Below, in pieces: positions 56,464-64,000 of a stretch of DNA of 64,000 nt. The stretch lies in NCBI RefSeq assembly GCF_007829835.1, contig NZ_VIWP01000001.1, forward strand, positions 310,001-374,000. The letters are read 5' to 3'. The notes below the pieces were generated by a model. It saw nothing but the letters and a program-made list of their open reading frames with translations, was not told where the DNA came from and searched no databases. Position 1 is the first letter of the stretch; each line of letters starts with the position of its first letter. Origin of the DNA: Neorhizobium alkalisoli. Lineage in GTDB: Bacteria; Pseudomonadota; Alphaproteobacteria; Rhizobiales; Rhizobiaceae. The translations under genes and the position numbers were made by a program.

Positions 56464-56713
56464 GTCGTCCTCCCAAGCCGACCTGCCTGTGTCAGGCGTC
56501 AGCAGTATCGGGACCGGATGTAAGACCGACTGGCGGCCGATGTCGAGTGCCCACCGGCCGGACAAAGCCGGGTAAGTCTACGGGACCTTGACTTTAGACA
56601 AAGCAGAATGCCGCATTGAGCTTATCTGCAGATGTGATATCGAAAATTCGCCTGAAGCAGGTTGCACAGAGCATATCGTCTGCCGCGACACGCTTTGGAA
56701 GGCAGGACATATC

Positions 56714-57151
56714 GTGACACATCTTTTGACCAGAGCCGAACACGTGGCGCTCCGCATCATCTGCGCGGCGGCAATCCTGTTTATCGGCTTTGCGCATCGT
56801 CCTCTCGCACTGGCCCAGGAGCAGGGGCCTCAAAGACCAGGCATTCCGGCAGATTACAGCGACTACGCCCTGCCGGACGGTTCTTTCGCCAGCCTCTGCA
56901 TAACGGCCACGGACGATACAGGGTCGGACGACAACAGAAGCGACCATCACCACGGCCTGTTCGACAAAGGCTGCGAGGCCTGCCGCATCAGTGCCTCCAG
57001 CCTGCTTCCGGAGCCGGGCAGCCTGCCTGATGCATTGTTTCGCAGTCATGCCTCCGTCACGGCACCCATGCCGGAGCAGATCGACTATCGGCGACCATTT
57101 TCTCCCAATACCGGCCCGCGCCCGCCGCCCTCACTCCTGATCGAAGCGTAA
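56714..57151 (+). CDS. Small exported/membrane protein upstream of copCD (DUF2946-like)
   Basis: A 145-residue protein starting at the GTG at 56714 after GGCAGGAC. An N-terminal hydrophobic segment (VALRIICAAAILFIGFAHRPLALA) is followed by a polar part with LCITATDD, the cluster DHHHGLFDKGCEACRISA and a Pro-rich end. The His-rich stretch next to a CxxC pair suggests metal binding. Position before copC and copD, 54 bp away, supports a role in copper handling or delivery. DUF2946 is my best family guess by layout only. Confidence 0.6.
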   Translation: MTHLLTRAEHVALRIICAAAILFIGFAHRPLALAQEQGPQRPGIPADYSDYALPDGSFASLCITATDDTGSDDNRSDHHHGLFDKGCEACRISASSLLPEPGSLPDALFRSHASVTAPMPEQIDYRRPFSPNTGPRPPPSLLIEA

Positions 57152-57205
57152 ATCGGCACGCAGCATCCTGCTGCGGCCAAAATCCCTTCTTTCTGGAGCA
57201 ATTCC

Positions 57206-57571
57206 ATGTCTCGCATTCATCTTGCAGTGTCGCTGGCCGTCTCGGCTTTTCTCGCCTCCACGGGCGCCGCCTTTGCGCATGCGCATCTGCATGCCGCCTC
57301 TCCCGCCGACAAGGCGGTGACAGCCGCACCGACCGAAATCGACCTCACCTTTACCGAGGAGTTGAACCTCGCCTTCAGCGGTGCCGAGCTTCTCGGGCCT
57401 GACGGCAAGGCGATCAAGCTGGGGGATGGCGTGCTGATGGAAGGCGGCAAGGCTTTGATGATCCCGATCAGCGCGCCGCTTGCGGCCGGTGACTACAAGG
57501 TCAACTGGCACGTGCTTTCCACCGATGGCCACAAGACCAATGGCTCCTACGGTTTTACCGTAAAACCCTGA
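57206..57571 (+). CDS. copC: CopC-domain periplasmic copper-binding protein
   Basis: A 121-residue protein with a Sec signal ending AAFAHA; cleavage would expose an N-terminal His-Ala-His, the Cu(II) brace residue of CopC proteins. The fold markers LHAASPADKAVTAAPTEIDLTFTEELNLAFSGAELLGPDGK and the C-terminal VNWHVLSTDGHKTNGSYGFTV carry the remaining His ligands. Methionine-rich Cu(I) loop is absent, so it is probably a Cu(II)-only type. Ten bp ahead of copD. Confidence 0.92.
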   Translation: MSRIHLAVSLAVSAFLASTGAAFAHAHLHAASPADKAVTAAPTEIDLTFTEELNLAFSGAELLGPDGKAIKLGDGVLMEGGKALMIPISAPLAAGDYKVNWHVLSTDGHKTNGSYGFTVKP

Positions 57572-57581
57572 CCAACCGGCC

Positions 57582-58466
57582 ATGATCGAACCCGGCGGGC
57601 TTCTCGCCCTCTGCCGCTTTGCGCTTGATAGCGGCGCCCTGTTTCTCTGGGGCGCCGGTGCCTATCTTGCGGCCTTCGTATCGCCGCCCCTGAGCAGAGA
57701 TATCTGGCCAAGGCTTGCCGTCATCCGCTGGTTGGCCGTCACCGCCATAACGATCGGATGTGCGGCAACCCTGCCCCTTCAGGCTGCGATCCTCGGCGAT
57801 GGATGGGCCTCCGCCATCGATCTATCGATCATCACGGCCATCCTGCTCAAGACGGATATCGGCACAGCCTGGCTCTATCAGGCCGCCGCAGTTCTGCTGC
57901 TGCTTGGCGCGCAGACACCACGGCTGCGCCTCCGGATCGCACCGACGGCAATTGCAGGGCTCCTTGTGCTGGCGACCTTGCCGCTTTCCGGGCATGCCTC
58001 CATGCACACCGGATATTTTCGCCTCATCCAGCGCGCCAATGACCTTCTTCATCTCGCAGCCGGCGGGTTCTGGCTTGGGGGACTTGCGGCCTTCATCCTC
58101 ATCCTGCCGCAACTGAGGTATGACCATAGTCGGCCCGAGGCGGCGCACGCGCTAATCGCGTTTTCGAGGACGGGCCATGTTGCAGTGACCCTCGTCATCC
58201 TCTCCGGCATGGCCAGCACCTGGGCGATCCTCGGCGGCCTGCCGCTGGACTGGAATTTTGCCTATCAGGCACTGCTATCGCTGAAAGTCGTAATCGTTGC
58301 GACGATGATCCTCATCGCCGTCACCAACCGCTACGTCTTCGTGCCCCTGCTCGGCCGCCGCACGGATATGCTGACGGCTCTTGCGGTCGGCAGCGTGGCC
58401 GAGATCGTGCTCGGCCTCGCGGCGCTGGCCACCGTCGCCAGCTTCGGCCTCATGCAGCCGAGCTGA
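57582..58466 (+). CDS. copD: CopD-domain copper transport membrane protein
   Basis: A 294-residue inner-membrane protein with eight predicted helices: FALDSGALFLWGAGAYLAAF, VIRWLAVTAITIGCAATLPL, DIGTAWLYQAAAVLLLLGAQ, TAIAGLLVLATLPLSGHASMHTG, DLLHLAAGGFWLGGLAAFILILPQL, TGHVAVTLVILSGMASTWAIL, ALLSLKVVIVATMILIAVTNRYVF and ALAVGSVAEIVLGLAALATVASFGL. The HASMHTG and DLLHLAAGGFWLGG segments are typical CopD histidine-bearing parts. With CopC it probably takes copper into the cytoplasm. Confidence 0.92.
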   Translation: MIEPGGLLALCRFALDSGALFLWGAGAYLAAFVSPPLSRDIWPRLAVIRWLAVTAITIGCAATLPLQAAILGDGWASAIDLSIITAILLKTDIGTAWLYQAAAVLLLLGAQTPRLRLRIAPTAIAGLLVLATLPLSGHASMHTGYFRLIQRANDLLHLAAGGFWLGGLAAFILILPQLRYDHSRPEAAHALIAFSRTGHVAVTLVILSGMASTWAILGGLPLDWNFAYQALLSLKVVIVATMILIAVTNRYVFVPLLGRRTDMLTALAVGSVAEIVLGLAALATVASFGLMQPS

Positions 58467-58473
58467 GACATTT

Positions 58474-58499
58474 GTTTCGCCACAATGCGGTGGCGAAAC
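58474..58499. terminator. Two-way hairpin between convergent copD and putA
   Basis: GTTTCGCCAC (58474-58483) and GTGGCGAAAC (58490-58499) form a perfect 10-bp stem with a 6-nt loop, occupying nearly all of the 35-bp gap. It reads the same for both genes; T-runs are short. Confidence 0.7.
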
Positions 58500-58501
58500 C
58501 G

Positions 58502-61500
58502 TCAGCCGATCGCCATCAGGCTGGCATTGCCGCCGGCAGCCGCCGTGTTGACCGAGGTAGACACCTCTTCCAGCAGCCAGTTCAGGCAATAGGCATTCGG
58601 TTCGGAGACGGCAGACGTCGCGGCTGACTGGGTGAGCACAAGCGGACCTGGCAGGTCGGCAATGCGCCGCAGGATCGCGACAAGTTCTTCGCCTTCGGCC
58701 TCGATCAGTGCACCGGCATAGGGGCCGCTAACGGCCCAATCCTTTGTCCAGACCATGCGCGCGGCAATCGCAGCCGGCAGGTCGCGGCATTGAGCCTCAA
58801 GACCGGATGCCGCATCGATCACGACGCTATTGCCGGTCGCCATGGCCGCGCCGAGCTGGGCGATAAGGCCTTCAATCGTGCGGGGAACGAGGAGAATGCG
58901 GCCGCGCGGATGCAGCGCATAGGTATTCCTCTCGCCAACCGGACCGACCAGATCCTGCACGAGGCCGAGCGCGGATTCGCTGCCAAGTTCGCGCACCGCT
59001 TCGGCGACCGCATCCCTGCCCTTGTCGCGCAGCCATTGCGAAAGATCGGTCACGGCCGGATCCATATGGACGGAGCTATGCCGCGGCGGCACTGGCGGCT
59101 CCTGCAGCAGACGGCCGAGATAAAGCGGACCGCCCGCCTTCGGGCCGGTGCCGGAAAGGCCACGGCCACCGAACGGCTGGACACCGACAACCGCGCCGAT
59201 GACGTTGCGATTGACATAGACATTGCCGGCCTGCACGCGACCGGTGACATGCGCGATCGTTTCGTCGAGACGCGTATGCAGGCCGAAGGTGAGACCGTAA
59301 CCGGTGGCATTGATATCATCGATCAGCCGGTCGATATCCTGGCGGCGATAACGGATGACATGCAGGACCGGGCCGAACACTTCCCGCTTCAGATCAGCGA
59401 GCGTATCGAGTTCGATAATGGTCGGCGGCACGAACGTGCCTTTGGCTGCCACCTGCGGCAGTGCAAGCTGCTCGACCGGTCGGCCGGCGGTGCGCATGTT
59501 TTCGATATGGGCATCGATATTGCCTTTTGCCTCGGCGGTGATGACCGGACCGATATCGATATTGAGCCGATCCGTCGAGCCGAGCGTCAATTCCTTGAGC
59601 GCGCCGCGCAGCATGGTCAGCACCCGGTCTGCAACATCTTCCTGCAGGCAGAGAACGCGCAGAGCCGAGCAACGCTGGCCGGCGCTGTCGAAGGCGGACG
59701 CGATGACATCGCCGACGACCTGTTCGGCAAGCGCCGAGGAATCGACGATCATCGCGTTCTGGCCGCCGGTTTCGGCGATCAGCGGGATCGGTTTGCCGGC
59801 AGCAGAGAGACGCCCTGCAAGCTCGGCCTGGATCAGCCGCGCGACTTCGGTGGAACCGGTGAACATGACGCCGGCCGTCTGCGGTGCGGCGACGAGGGCG
59901 GCGCCGATGCGGCCATCGCCCGGTAAGAACTGCAGGGCAGCGACCGGAATGCCGGCCTCATGCAGCAGTCGGACGCCTTCAGCGGCAATCAGCGGCGTTT
60001 CTTCGGCAGGTTTGGCAAGAACCGTGTTGCCGGCGGCAAGGGCGGCGGCGATCTGGCCGGTGAAGATTGCCAGCGGGAAATTCCACGGGCTGATACAGAC
60101 GACAGGGCCGATCGGCTTGTGGGCAGCCCCAAGCGTGCGGCGGGTCTGTTCGGCGTAATAACGCAGGAAATCGATCGCTTCGCGCACTTCGGCAATCGCA
60201 TTCGCGGCAGACTTGCCGGCTTCGCGCATGACGAGGCCGAGAAGAACCGGCATGCGCGCCTGCATGGCATCCGCCGCACGATCAAGGCAGGCCGCCCTTT
60301 CGGCCGGAGAAACGGACGACCAGCCGCCGAGCGCCTCATGGGCAAGCCGGACGGCCTTTTGGGCATCCTCGACACTGGCTTCCTTCACCTCGCCCACCAC
60401 ATCCGAGTGATCGGCAGGATTGAGAACGGCGCGCGCGGTGCCCTCACCTGTTCCATCGCCAAGCTGCGGGACGGCTGACCAGTCGATAGCCGCACTTTCC
60501 TGCAGGGCCTTGCCGACGAGAACCAGCGTTTCCTCGTTCGAAAGGTCAAAACCTTCGGAATTGCGGCGGTCCTTGCCGAACAGGTCGACAGGCAGCGCGA
60601 TCTGATCGTGCTTCGCGCCGGGCTTCGGCATGGCCGCAACGACGGCAGCCGGATCGGCGATCAGCTCATCGACCGAGACATCGGCATCGCCGATGCGGTT
60701 GACGAAAGAGGAATTGGCGCCGTTTTCCAGAAGACGGCGAACGAGATAGGCCAGCAGCGTTTCATGCGTGCCGACCGGGGCGTAGATGCGGCAGGGGCGG
60801 TCGAGTTTATCGGCGCCGACGACCTCGTCATAGAGCGGTTCGCCCATGCCGTGCAGGCACTGGAATTCGTATTGCCCGACACGGAAATCCGGGCCAGCGA
60901 GCTGATAGATAGTCGCCAGTGTCTGGGCATTGTGGGTCGCAAATTGCGGGAAGATGACATCGGTCGCGCCGAGCAGTTTTCGCGCGCAGGCGATGTAGGA
61001 AACGTCCGTATGGACTTTTCGCGTGAATACCGGGAAGTCGGCAAGGCCATCCAGCTGGGCACGCTTGATCTCGGCATCCCAATAGGCGCCCTTGACGAGG
61101 CGCACCATGATGCGCCGCTTCGCGCGCCGGGCGAGATCGATGATGAAATCCAGCACGAAGGGGCAGCGCTTGCCATAGGCCTGCACAACGAAGCCGATGC
61201 CATCCCAGCCGGCAAGCGCCGGATCGAATGCCAGTTCTTCGAGCAGATCGAGCGAAAGTTCCAGCCGGTCGGCTTCTTCGGCATCGATATTGAGGCCGAT
61301 ATTGTAGGATTTTGCGATCGCCGCCAGCGCCTTTACCCGCGGCAGGAGTTCGCGCATCACCCGTTCCGCCTGACCGCGCACATAACGCGGATGCAAGGCC
61401 GAAAGCTTGATGGAAATGCCGGGACCTTCATAGATACCGCGGCCGGCAGAGGCCTTGCCGATCGCATGAATGGCGGCCTCGTAATCGGCATAATAACGCT

Positions 61501-62200
61501 CGGCATCCTTGGCCGTCGTCGCGGCCTCGCCGAGCATGTCGTAGGAATAACGGAATCCGCGCTTTTCCAGCGGACGGGACCGGCGCAGGGCCTCGTCGAT
61601 CGTCTCGCCGGTGACAAATTGCTCGCCCATCATCCGCATCGCCATATCGACGCCACGGCGGATGACCGGCTCACCGCAGCGGGCGATAAGGCGGGTCAGC
61701 GCTGCCGAAAGGCTGCGGTCGTTGACCGTCGAGGTGAGCTTGCCGGTAACGACGAGGCCCCAGGTGGCGGCATTGACGAAGAGCGAACGGCCCTCGCCGG
61801 CATGCGACTTCCAGTCGCCGGCGGAAATCTTGTCGCGGATCAGCGCATCGCGGGTCGCCATGTCGGGAATACGCAGAAGCGCTTCCGCCAGGCACATCAG
61901 CGCAATGCCTTCCTGGCTGGACAGCGAATATTCCTGCACCAGCGCCTCGACACCAGAACCCTTGTTCTTCTTGCGCAGCGAGACGATCAGGCCGCGGGCG
62001 GTGGCACGAATCTTTTCGACCATCTCGGCAGACAGGGTGGCCTCGGCGAGGAGCGGCGCGACACACTCGATTTCCGGACGGCGGTAGGCGGCGGTGATCG
62101 CCCGCCTCAAGTCCGATTGCGGCCGCACCGGCGGCGCGAAATCGGCAAAGGGCACGGCTTTGGCGGAAAATGCCGGGGTGCTGGTGTCTTCAAGAGCCAT
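58502..62200 (-). CDS. putA: Bifunctional proline dehydrogenase / L-glutamate-gamma-semialdehyde dehydrogenase
   Basis: A 1232-residue enzyme that oxidises L-proline to glutamate in two steps with substrate channelling; the ATG at 62200 follows GGAAAGAAACA. The PRODH barrel (about 170-480) has GRGIYEGPGISIKLSALHPRY, RIMVRLVKGAYWDAEIKRAQ and RRLLENGANSSFVNRI. The ALDH part (about 560-1030) has ISPWNFPLAIFTGQIAAALAAGN, ETGGQNAMIVDSSAL and catalytic Cys in SAGQRCSALRVL. A C-terminal extension follows. The N-terminal DNA-binding ribbon-helix-helix of enterobacterial PutA is missing, as expected where PutR is the regulator. Confidence 0.98.
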   Translation of the reverse strand: MALEDTSTPAFSAKAVPFADFAPPVRPQSDLRRAITAAYRRPEIECVAPLLAEATLSAEMVEKIRATARGLIVSLRKKNKGSGVEALVQEYSLSSQEGIALMCLAEALLRIPDMATRDALIRDKISAGDWKSHAGEGRSLFVNAATWGLVVTGKLTSTVNDRSLSAALTRLIARCGEPVIRRGVDMAMRMMGEQFVTGETIDEALRRSRPLEKRGFRYSYDMLGEAATTAKDAERYYADYEAAIHAIGKASAGRGIYEGPGISIKLSALHPRYVRGQAERVMRELLPRVKALAAIAKSYNIGLNIDAEEADRLELSLDLLEELAFDPALAGWDGIGFVVQAYGKRCPFVLDFIIDLARRAKRRIMVRLVKGAYWDAEIKRAQLDGLADFPVFTRKVHTDVSYIACARKLLGATDVIFPQFATHNAQTLATIYQLAGPDFRVGQYEFQCLHGMGEPLYDEVVGADKLDRPCRIYAPVGTHETLLAYLVRRLLENGANSSFVNRIGDADVSVDELIADPAAVVAAMPKPGAKHDQIALPVDLFGKDRRNSEGFDLSNEETLVLVGKALQESAAIDWSAVPQLGDGTGEGTARAVLNPADHSDVVGEVKEASVEDAQKAVRLAHEALGGWSSVSPAERAACLDRAADAMQARMPVLLGLVMREAGKSAANAIAEVREAIDFLRYYAEQTRRTLGAAHKPIGPVVCISPWNFPLAIFTGQIAAALAAGNTVLAKPAEETPLIAAEGVRLLHEAGIPVAALQFLPGDGRIGAALVAAPQTAGVMFTGSTEVARLIQAELAGRLSAAGKPIPLIAETGGQNAMIVDSSALAEQVVGDVIASAFDSAGQRCSALRVLCLQEDVADRVLTMLRGALKELTLGSTDRLNIDIGPVITAEAKGNIDAHIENMRTAGRPVEQLALPQVAAKGTFVPPTIIELDTLADLKREVFGPVLHVIRYRRQDIDRLIDDINATGYGLTFGLHTRLDETIAHVTGRVQAGNVYVNRNVIGAVVGVQPFGGRGLSGTGPKAGGPLYLGRLLQEPPVPPRHSSVHMDPAVTDLSQWLRDKGRDAVAEAVRELGSESALGLVQDLVGPVGERNTYALHPRGRILLVPRTIEGLIAQLGAAMATGNSVVIDAASGLEAQCRDLPAAIAARMVWTKDWAVSGPYAGALIEAEGEELVAILRRIADLPGPLVLTQSAATSAVSEPNAYCLNWLLEEVSTSVNTAAAGGNASLMAIG

Positions 62201-62361
62201 TGTTTCTTTCCAAATTCGATCCGGCATTTTCCGGATGGGGCACCCGACTTTCGCGACGAAAGCGATCGGCGGGAGAATAGAGGAAACACAACTTCCAAGC
62301 AGGTCTATATTGCGCTAGATTTCAGGTGAATTTCCTGATTTTTTGAAAGTTAGCAGTGATT
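62201..62361. promoter_or_regulatory. putA-putR divergent control region
   Basis: A 161-bp gap, AT-rich near putR. CAGGTGAATTTCCTG (62323-62337) has CAG-N9-CTG symmetry close to Lrp-type sites. In rhizobia and agrobacteria PutR activates putA and represses itself from such a shared region. Exact promoter boxes are not clear. Confidence 0.5.
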
Positions 62362-62829
62362 ATGGACAAGCGCGACGGCTTTTATGGCGATTTGGACCAG
62401 TTCGATCGCAAGATCATCGATGCGGTCTCCGAAGATGCGCGCATCTCGGTGACGGATCTTGCCGAAAAGATCGGCCTTTCCAAGACGCCGGTCAATGCAA
62501 GACTGAAACGTCTCGTGCAGGAGGGTTATGTTCTCGGCTTCCGCGCCGTGCTCAACCCGCAGAAACTCGGCCTCGACCATGTCGCCTTTGCCGAGGTGAA
62601 ACTGTCGGATACGCGGGAAAGCGCGCTCAACGCATTCAACGCCGCCGTCAGGAAAATTCCCGAGGTCGAGGAATGCCACATGATTGCGGGGCGGTTCGAT
62701 TATCTCTTGAAGGTGAGGACGCAGAATATCCGGCGGTATCGCGAGGTTTTGGGCGAGAAGATTTCCAGCCTGCCACATGTCGCGAGCACGTCCACATCGG
62801 TTGCGATGCAGTCGGTGAAGGAACATTGA
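62362..62829 (+). CDS. putR: Lrp/AsnC family proline-responsive regulator
   Basis: A 155-residue regulator. The helix-turn-helix is LDQFDRKIIDAVSEDARISVTDLAEKIGLSKTPVNARLKRLVQEGYVLGFRAVLNPQKLG; the RAM ligand domain has VEECHMIAGRFDYLLKVRTQNIRRYREVLGEKISSLPHVASTSTSVAM. Divergent from putA over 161 bp, the arrangement of the known PutR activator of Agrobacterium and Rhodobacter. A GTG six bases upstream is an alternative start. Confidence 0.93.
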   Translation: MDKRDGFYGDLDQFDRKIIDAVSEDARISVTDLAEKIGLSKTPVNARLKRLVQEGYVLGFRAVLNPQKLGLDHVAFAEVKLSDTRESALNAFNAAVRKIPEVEECHMIAGRFDYLLKVRTQNIRRYREVLGEKISSLPHVASTSTSVAMQSVKEH

Positions 62830-62931
62830 GGCGGGGGCACGATGCTCCCGTGCGCTCACGACTTACCTTAGAGCAAAGTTCCAGGGTACGTAGTTGGGCT
62901 GCGTAGGTAGCCCTGGCAGCTACCTCACCGA

Positions 62932-63047
62932 CCTCATTCCTGTGCTTGTCACAGGAATCCAGCCAGCCCACGTCCGTGGGCTGGAAAAACTCTTTCGCCG
63001 CGCAGACGCGCGTCGGCTGGATCCCTGTGACAAGCACAGGGATGAGG
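62932..63047 (+). repeat. Palindromic intergenic mosaic repeat, copy 3
   Basis: A 116-bp copy in the same orientation as copy 2, with 24-bp inverted ends, CCAGCCCA-CGTCCG-TGGGCTGG and CGCCGCGC-AGAC-GCGCGTCGG hairpins; the second stem has mismatches compared with copy 2. It occupies much of the 262-bp gap between putR and gfa. CCAGGG...CCCTGG and AGGTAG...CTACCT pairs at 62881-62925 may end putR. Confidence 0.9.
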
Positions 63048-63091
63048 TTGAGTTGAGCAAAACAGCGTCACGCCGATCCGTCGGGCAGCAA

Positions 63092-63673
63092 TCAGCTCGG
63101 CAGCGCGCCCGACTTCTTCGCAACCCATGTCGCGACATAATCCATCAAGCCCGGTGACAGGCAGTCATAGGGCTCCAGCCCGACTTCCTTCAGCCGCCCG
63201 CGAATGCCGTCCATGCGGCCCGGATCGACGCCCGATTCGATGATCGAGGAGACGAAGGCGGCAAAGCCCGGAGGCGCCCAGCCGGTTTCCTGGAACCGTT
63301 CCGGATGCACGAAGGAAAGCCCCTGGAAGGCGTGTTCCCGCTCAACCGGGCCATACATATGCACGCCGCATTCCTTGCAGGCATGCCGCTGGATAAGCGC
63401 GCTCGGATCGACGACCGCAAGCTTGTCACCGTTTTCCAGAACCGTGACCTTGTCAGTCGGGGCAACGGCGACGACGGAAAAATCGGCGCCTTTCGGCTTC
63501 CAGCATTTGGTGCAGCCGCAGGCATGGTTATGGGCGATCTGGCCCTCGATCTTCACCTTGACCGGCCGATCGGTGCAGGCGCAGACCAGCGTGCCGCCGG
63601 AAAAGCCGGGGCTGGCCGGCTTGATGCCGCTATCCACGGCAGGATGGATGCGAATTTGAACTGCACTGTCCAT
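63092..63673 (-). CDS. gfa: S-(hydroxymethyl)glutathione synthase (glutathione-dependent formaldehyde-activating enzyme)
   Basis: A 193-residue zinc protein; GGAGGAGACTTGA precedes the ATG. Zinc cysteines occur as [31 protein letters not shown] and [13 protein letters not shown], the Gfa pattern. It promotes the condensation of formaldehyde with glutathione. The following partner, class III alcohol dehydrogenase, lies directly upstream on the same strand (154 bp), so the two form the first steps of glutathione-linked formaldehyde oxidation. Confidence 0.95.
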   Translation of the reverse strand: MDSAVQIRIHPAVDSGIKPASPGFSGGTLVCACTDRPVKVKIEGQIAHNHACGCTKCWKPKGADFSVVAVAPTDKVTVLENGDKLAVVDPSALIQRHACKECGVHMYGPVEREHAFQGLSFVHPERFQETGWAPPGFAAFVSSIIESGVDPGRMDGIRGRLKEVGLEPYDCLSPGLMDYVATWVAKKSGALPS

Positions 63674-63827
63674 TCAAGTCTCCTCCTCTTCTCCTCAAGG
63701 TCCGTCCGGTCGCCGGCGGCTGCCTTGCCTCAATAAGATATTCCTCCATAAGACATTGCCGCTGGAGCATACGCCTTTGCCATCAGCTCGGCACGCATTG
63801 CTTTTGCCGCCATGCAAGGCGCCCGCC

Positions 63828-64000
63828 TCAGCCGTAAATCACCACGCCGCGGATCGATTCACCCGAATGCATCAGCTCGAAACCCTTGTTGATGTCTTCG
63901 AGCGGCATGGTGTGGGTGATCATCGGGTCGATCTGGATTTTTCCATCCATGTACCAGTCGACGATCTTCGGCACGTCGGTGCGACCGCGGGCGCCGCCGA
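63828..64000 (-). CDS. S-(hydroxymethyl)glutathione dehydrogenase / class III alcohol dehydrogenase, C-terminal fragment
   Basis: The minus strand from 64000 to the TGA at 63830-63828 encodes GGARGRTDVPKIVDWY, then MDGKIQIDPMITHTMPLEDI, NKGFELMHSGESIRGVVIYG, the C-terminus of class III ADH (AdhC/FrmA). The enzyme oxidises S-(hydroxymethyl)glutathione to S-formylglutathione with NAD+. Only 57 codons are inside the window; the gene continues to the right. Confidence 0.9.
   Translation of the reverse strand, partial: GGARGRTDVPKIVDWYMDGKIQIDPMITHTMPLEDINKGFELMHSGESIRGVVIYG

Overview
The window is a GC-rich stretch of alphaproteobacterial chromosome or large replicon, most likely from a Rhizobiaceae-type organism (Rhizobium/Agrobacterium/Ensifer relatives). 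Pointers are the hut cluster with hutF and hutD, an IalB-family protein, an ExsH-like secreted GH16 glycanase, a PutA with a divergent Lrp-type PutR, the large number of ABC importers, and three ~117-bp palindromic intergenic repeats of the rhizobial mosaic type. I see no tRNA, rRNA, insertion sequence, phage or CRISPR. The region is a chain of catabolic modules, each with its own importer or regulator.

Layout. 1-4.9 kb: start of a divergent LysR gene, an orphan DppA-like binding protein, a DadA-like amino-acid oxidase, a RidA imine deaminase and an FMN hydroxy-acid-oxidase homologue that lacks its catalytic His. 5-8.8 kb: a 1048-residue hybrid histidine kinase and an IalB-like exported protein. 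9-15.7 kb: histidine utilisation, hutIHUD facing hutF around a perfect ATGTATATACAT operator. 16-17.7 kb: beta-carbonic anhydrase and a bestrophin channel. 17.8-27 kb: a flavin reductase facing a nine-step-like aryl-CoA operon headed by a monooxygenase/Old-Yellow-Enzyme fusion of the 2-aminobenzoyl-CoA type, then SDR, cupin, hydratase, acyl-CoA dehydrogenase, thioesterase, RidA and a hydratase/3-hydroxyacyl-CoA dehydrogenase fusion. 27-40 kb: ArgE-like deacylase, IclR regulator, CE4-type amidohydrolase/imidase, then a complete oligopeptide-type ABC importer interleaved with an SDR, a penicillin-acylase-family hydrolase without signal peptide, and a GlcD-like FAD oxidase. 40-44.6 kb: secreted GH16 glycanase, isochorismatase-family hydrolase, RecQ. 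44.7-54.8 kb: GntR-controlled Liv-type importer plus fumarate-reductase-like flavoprotein, facing an extended SDR and a LeuCD-type hydro-lyase. 54.8-58.5 kb: small unknown protein, lactonase-fold beta-propeller, copper genes (DUF2946-like, CopC, CopD). 58.5-64 kb: putA/putR, then glutathione-dependent formaldehyde oxidation (gfa and the 3' end of the class III alcohol dehydrogenase).

How the parts fit. Several modules follow the same plan: import, oxidation or hydrolysis, then removal of nitrogen. In two of them a RidA protein sits beside an enzyme expected to make an imine or enamine. Products of histidine and proline breakdown converge on glutamate. The least described modules are the amide/imide-type import island at 27-40 kb and the GntR-Liv-flavoprotein-LeuCD module at 44.7-54.8 kb, whose two divergent or nearby promoters share an AATACAG[A/G]TTT half-site.
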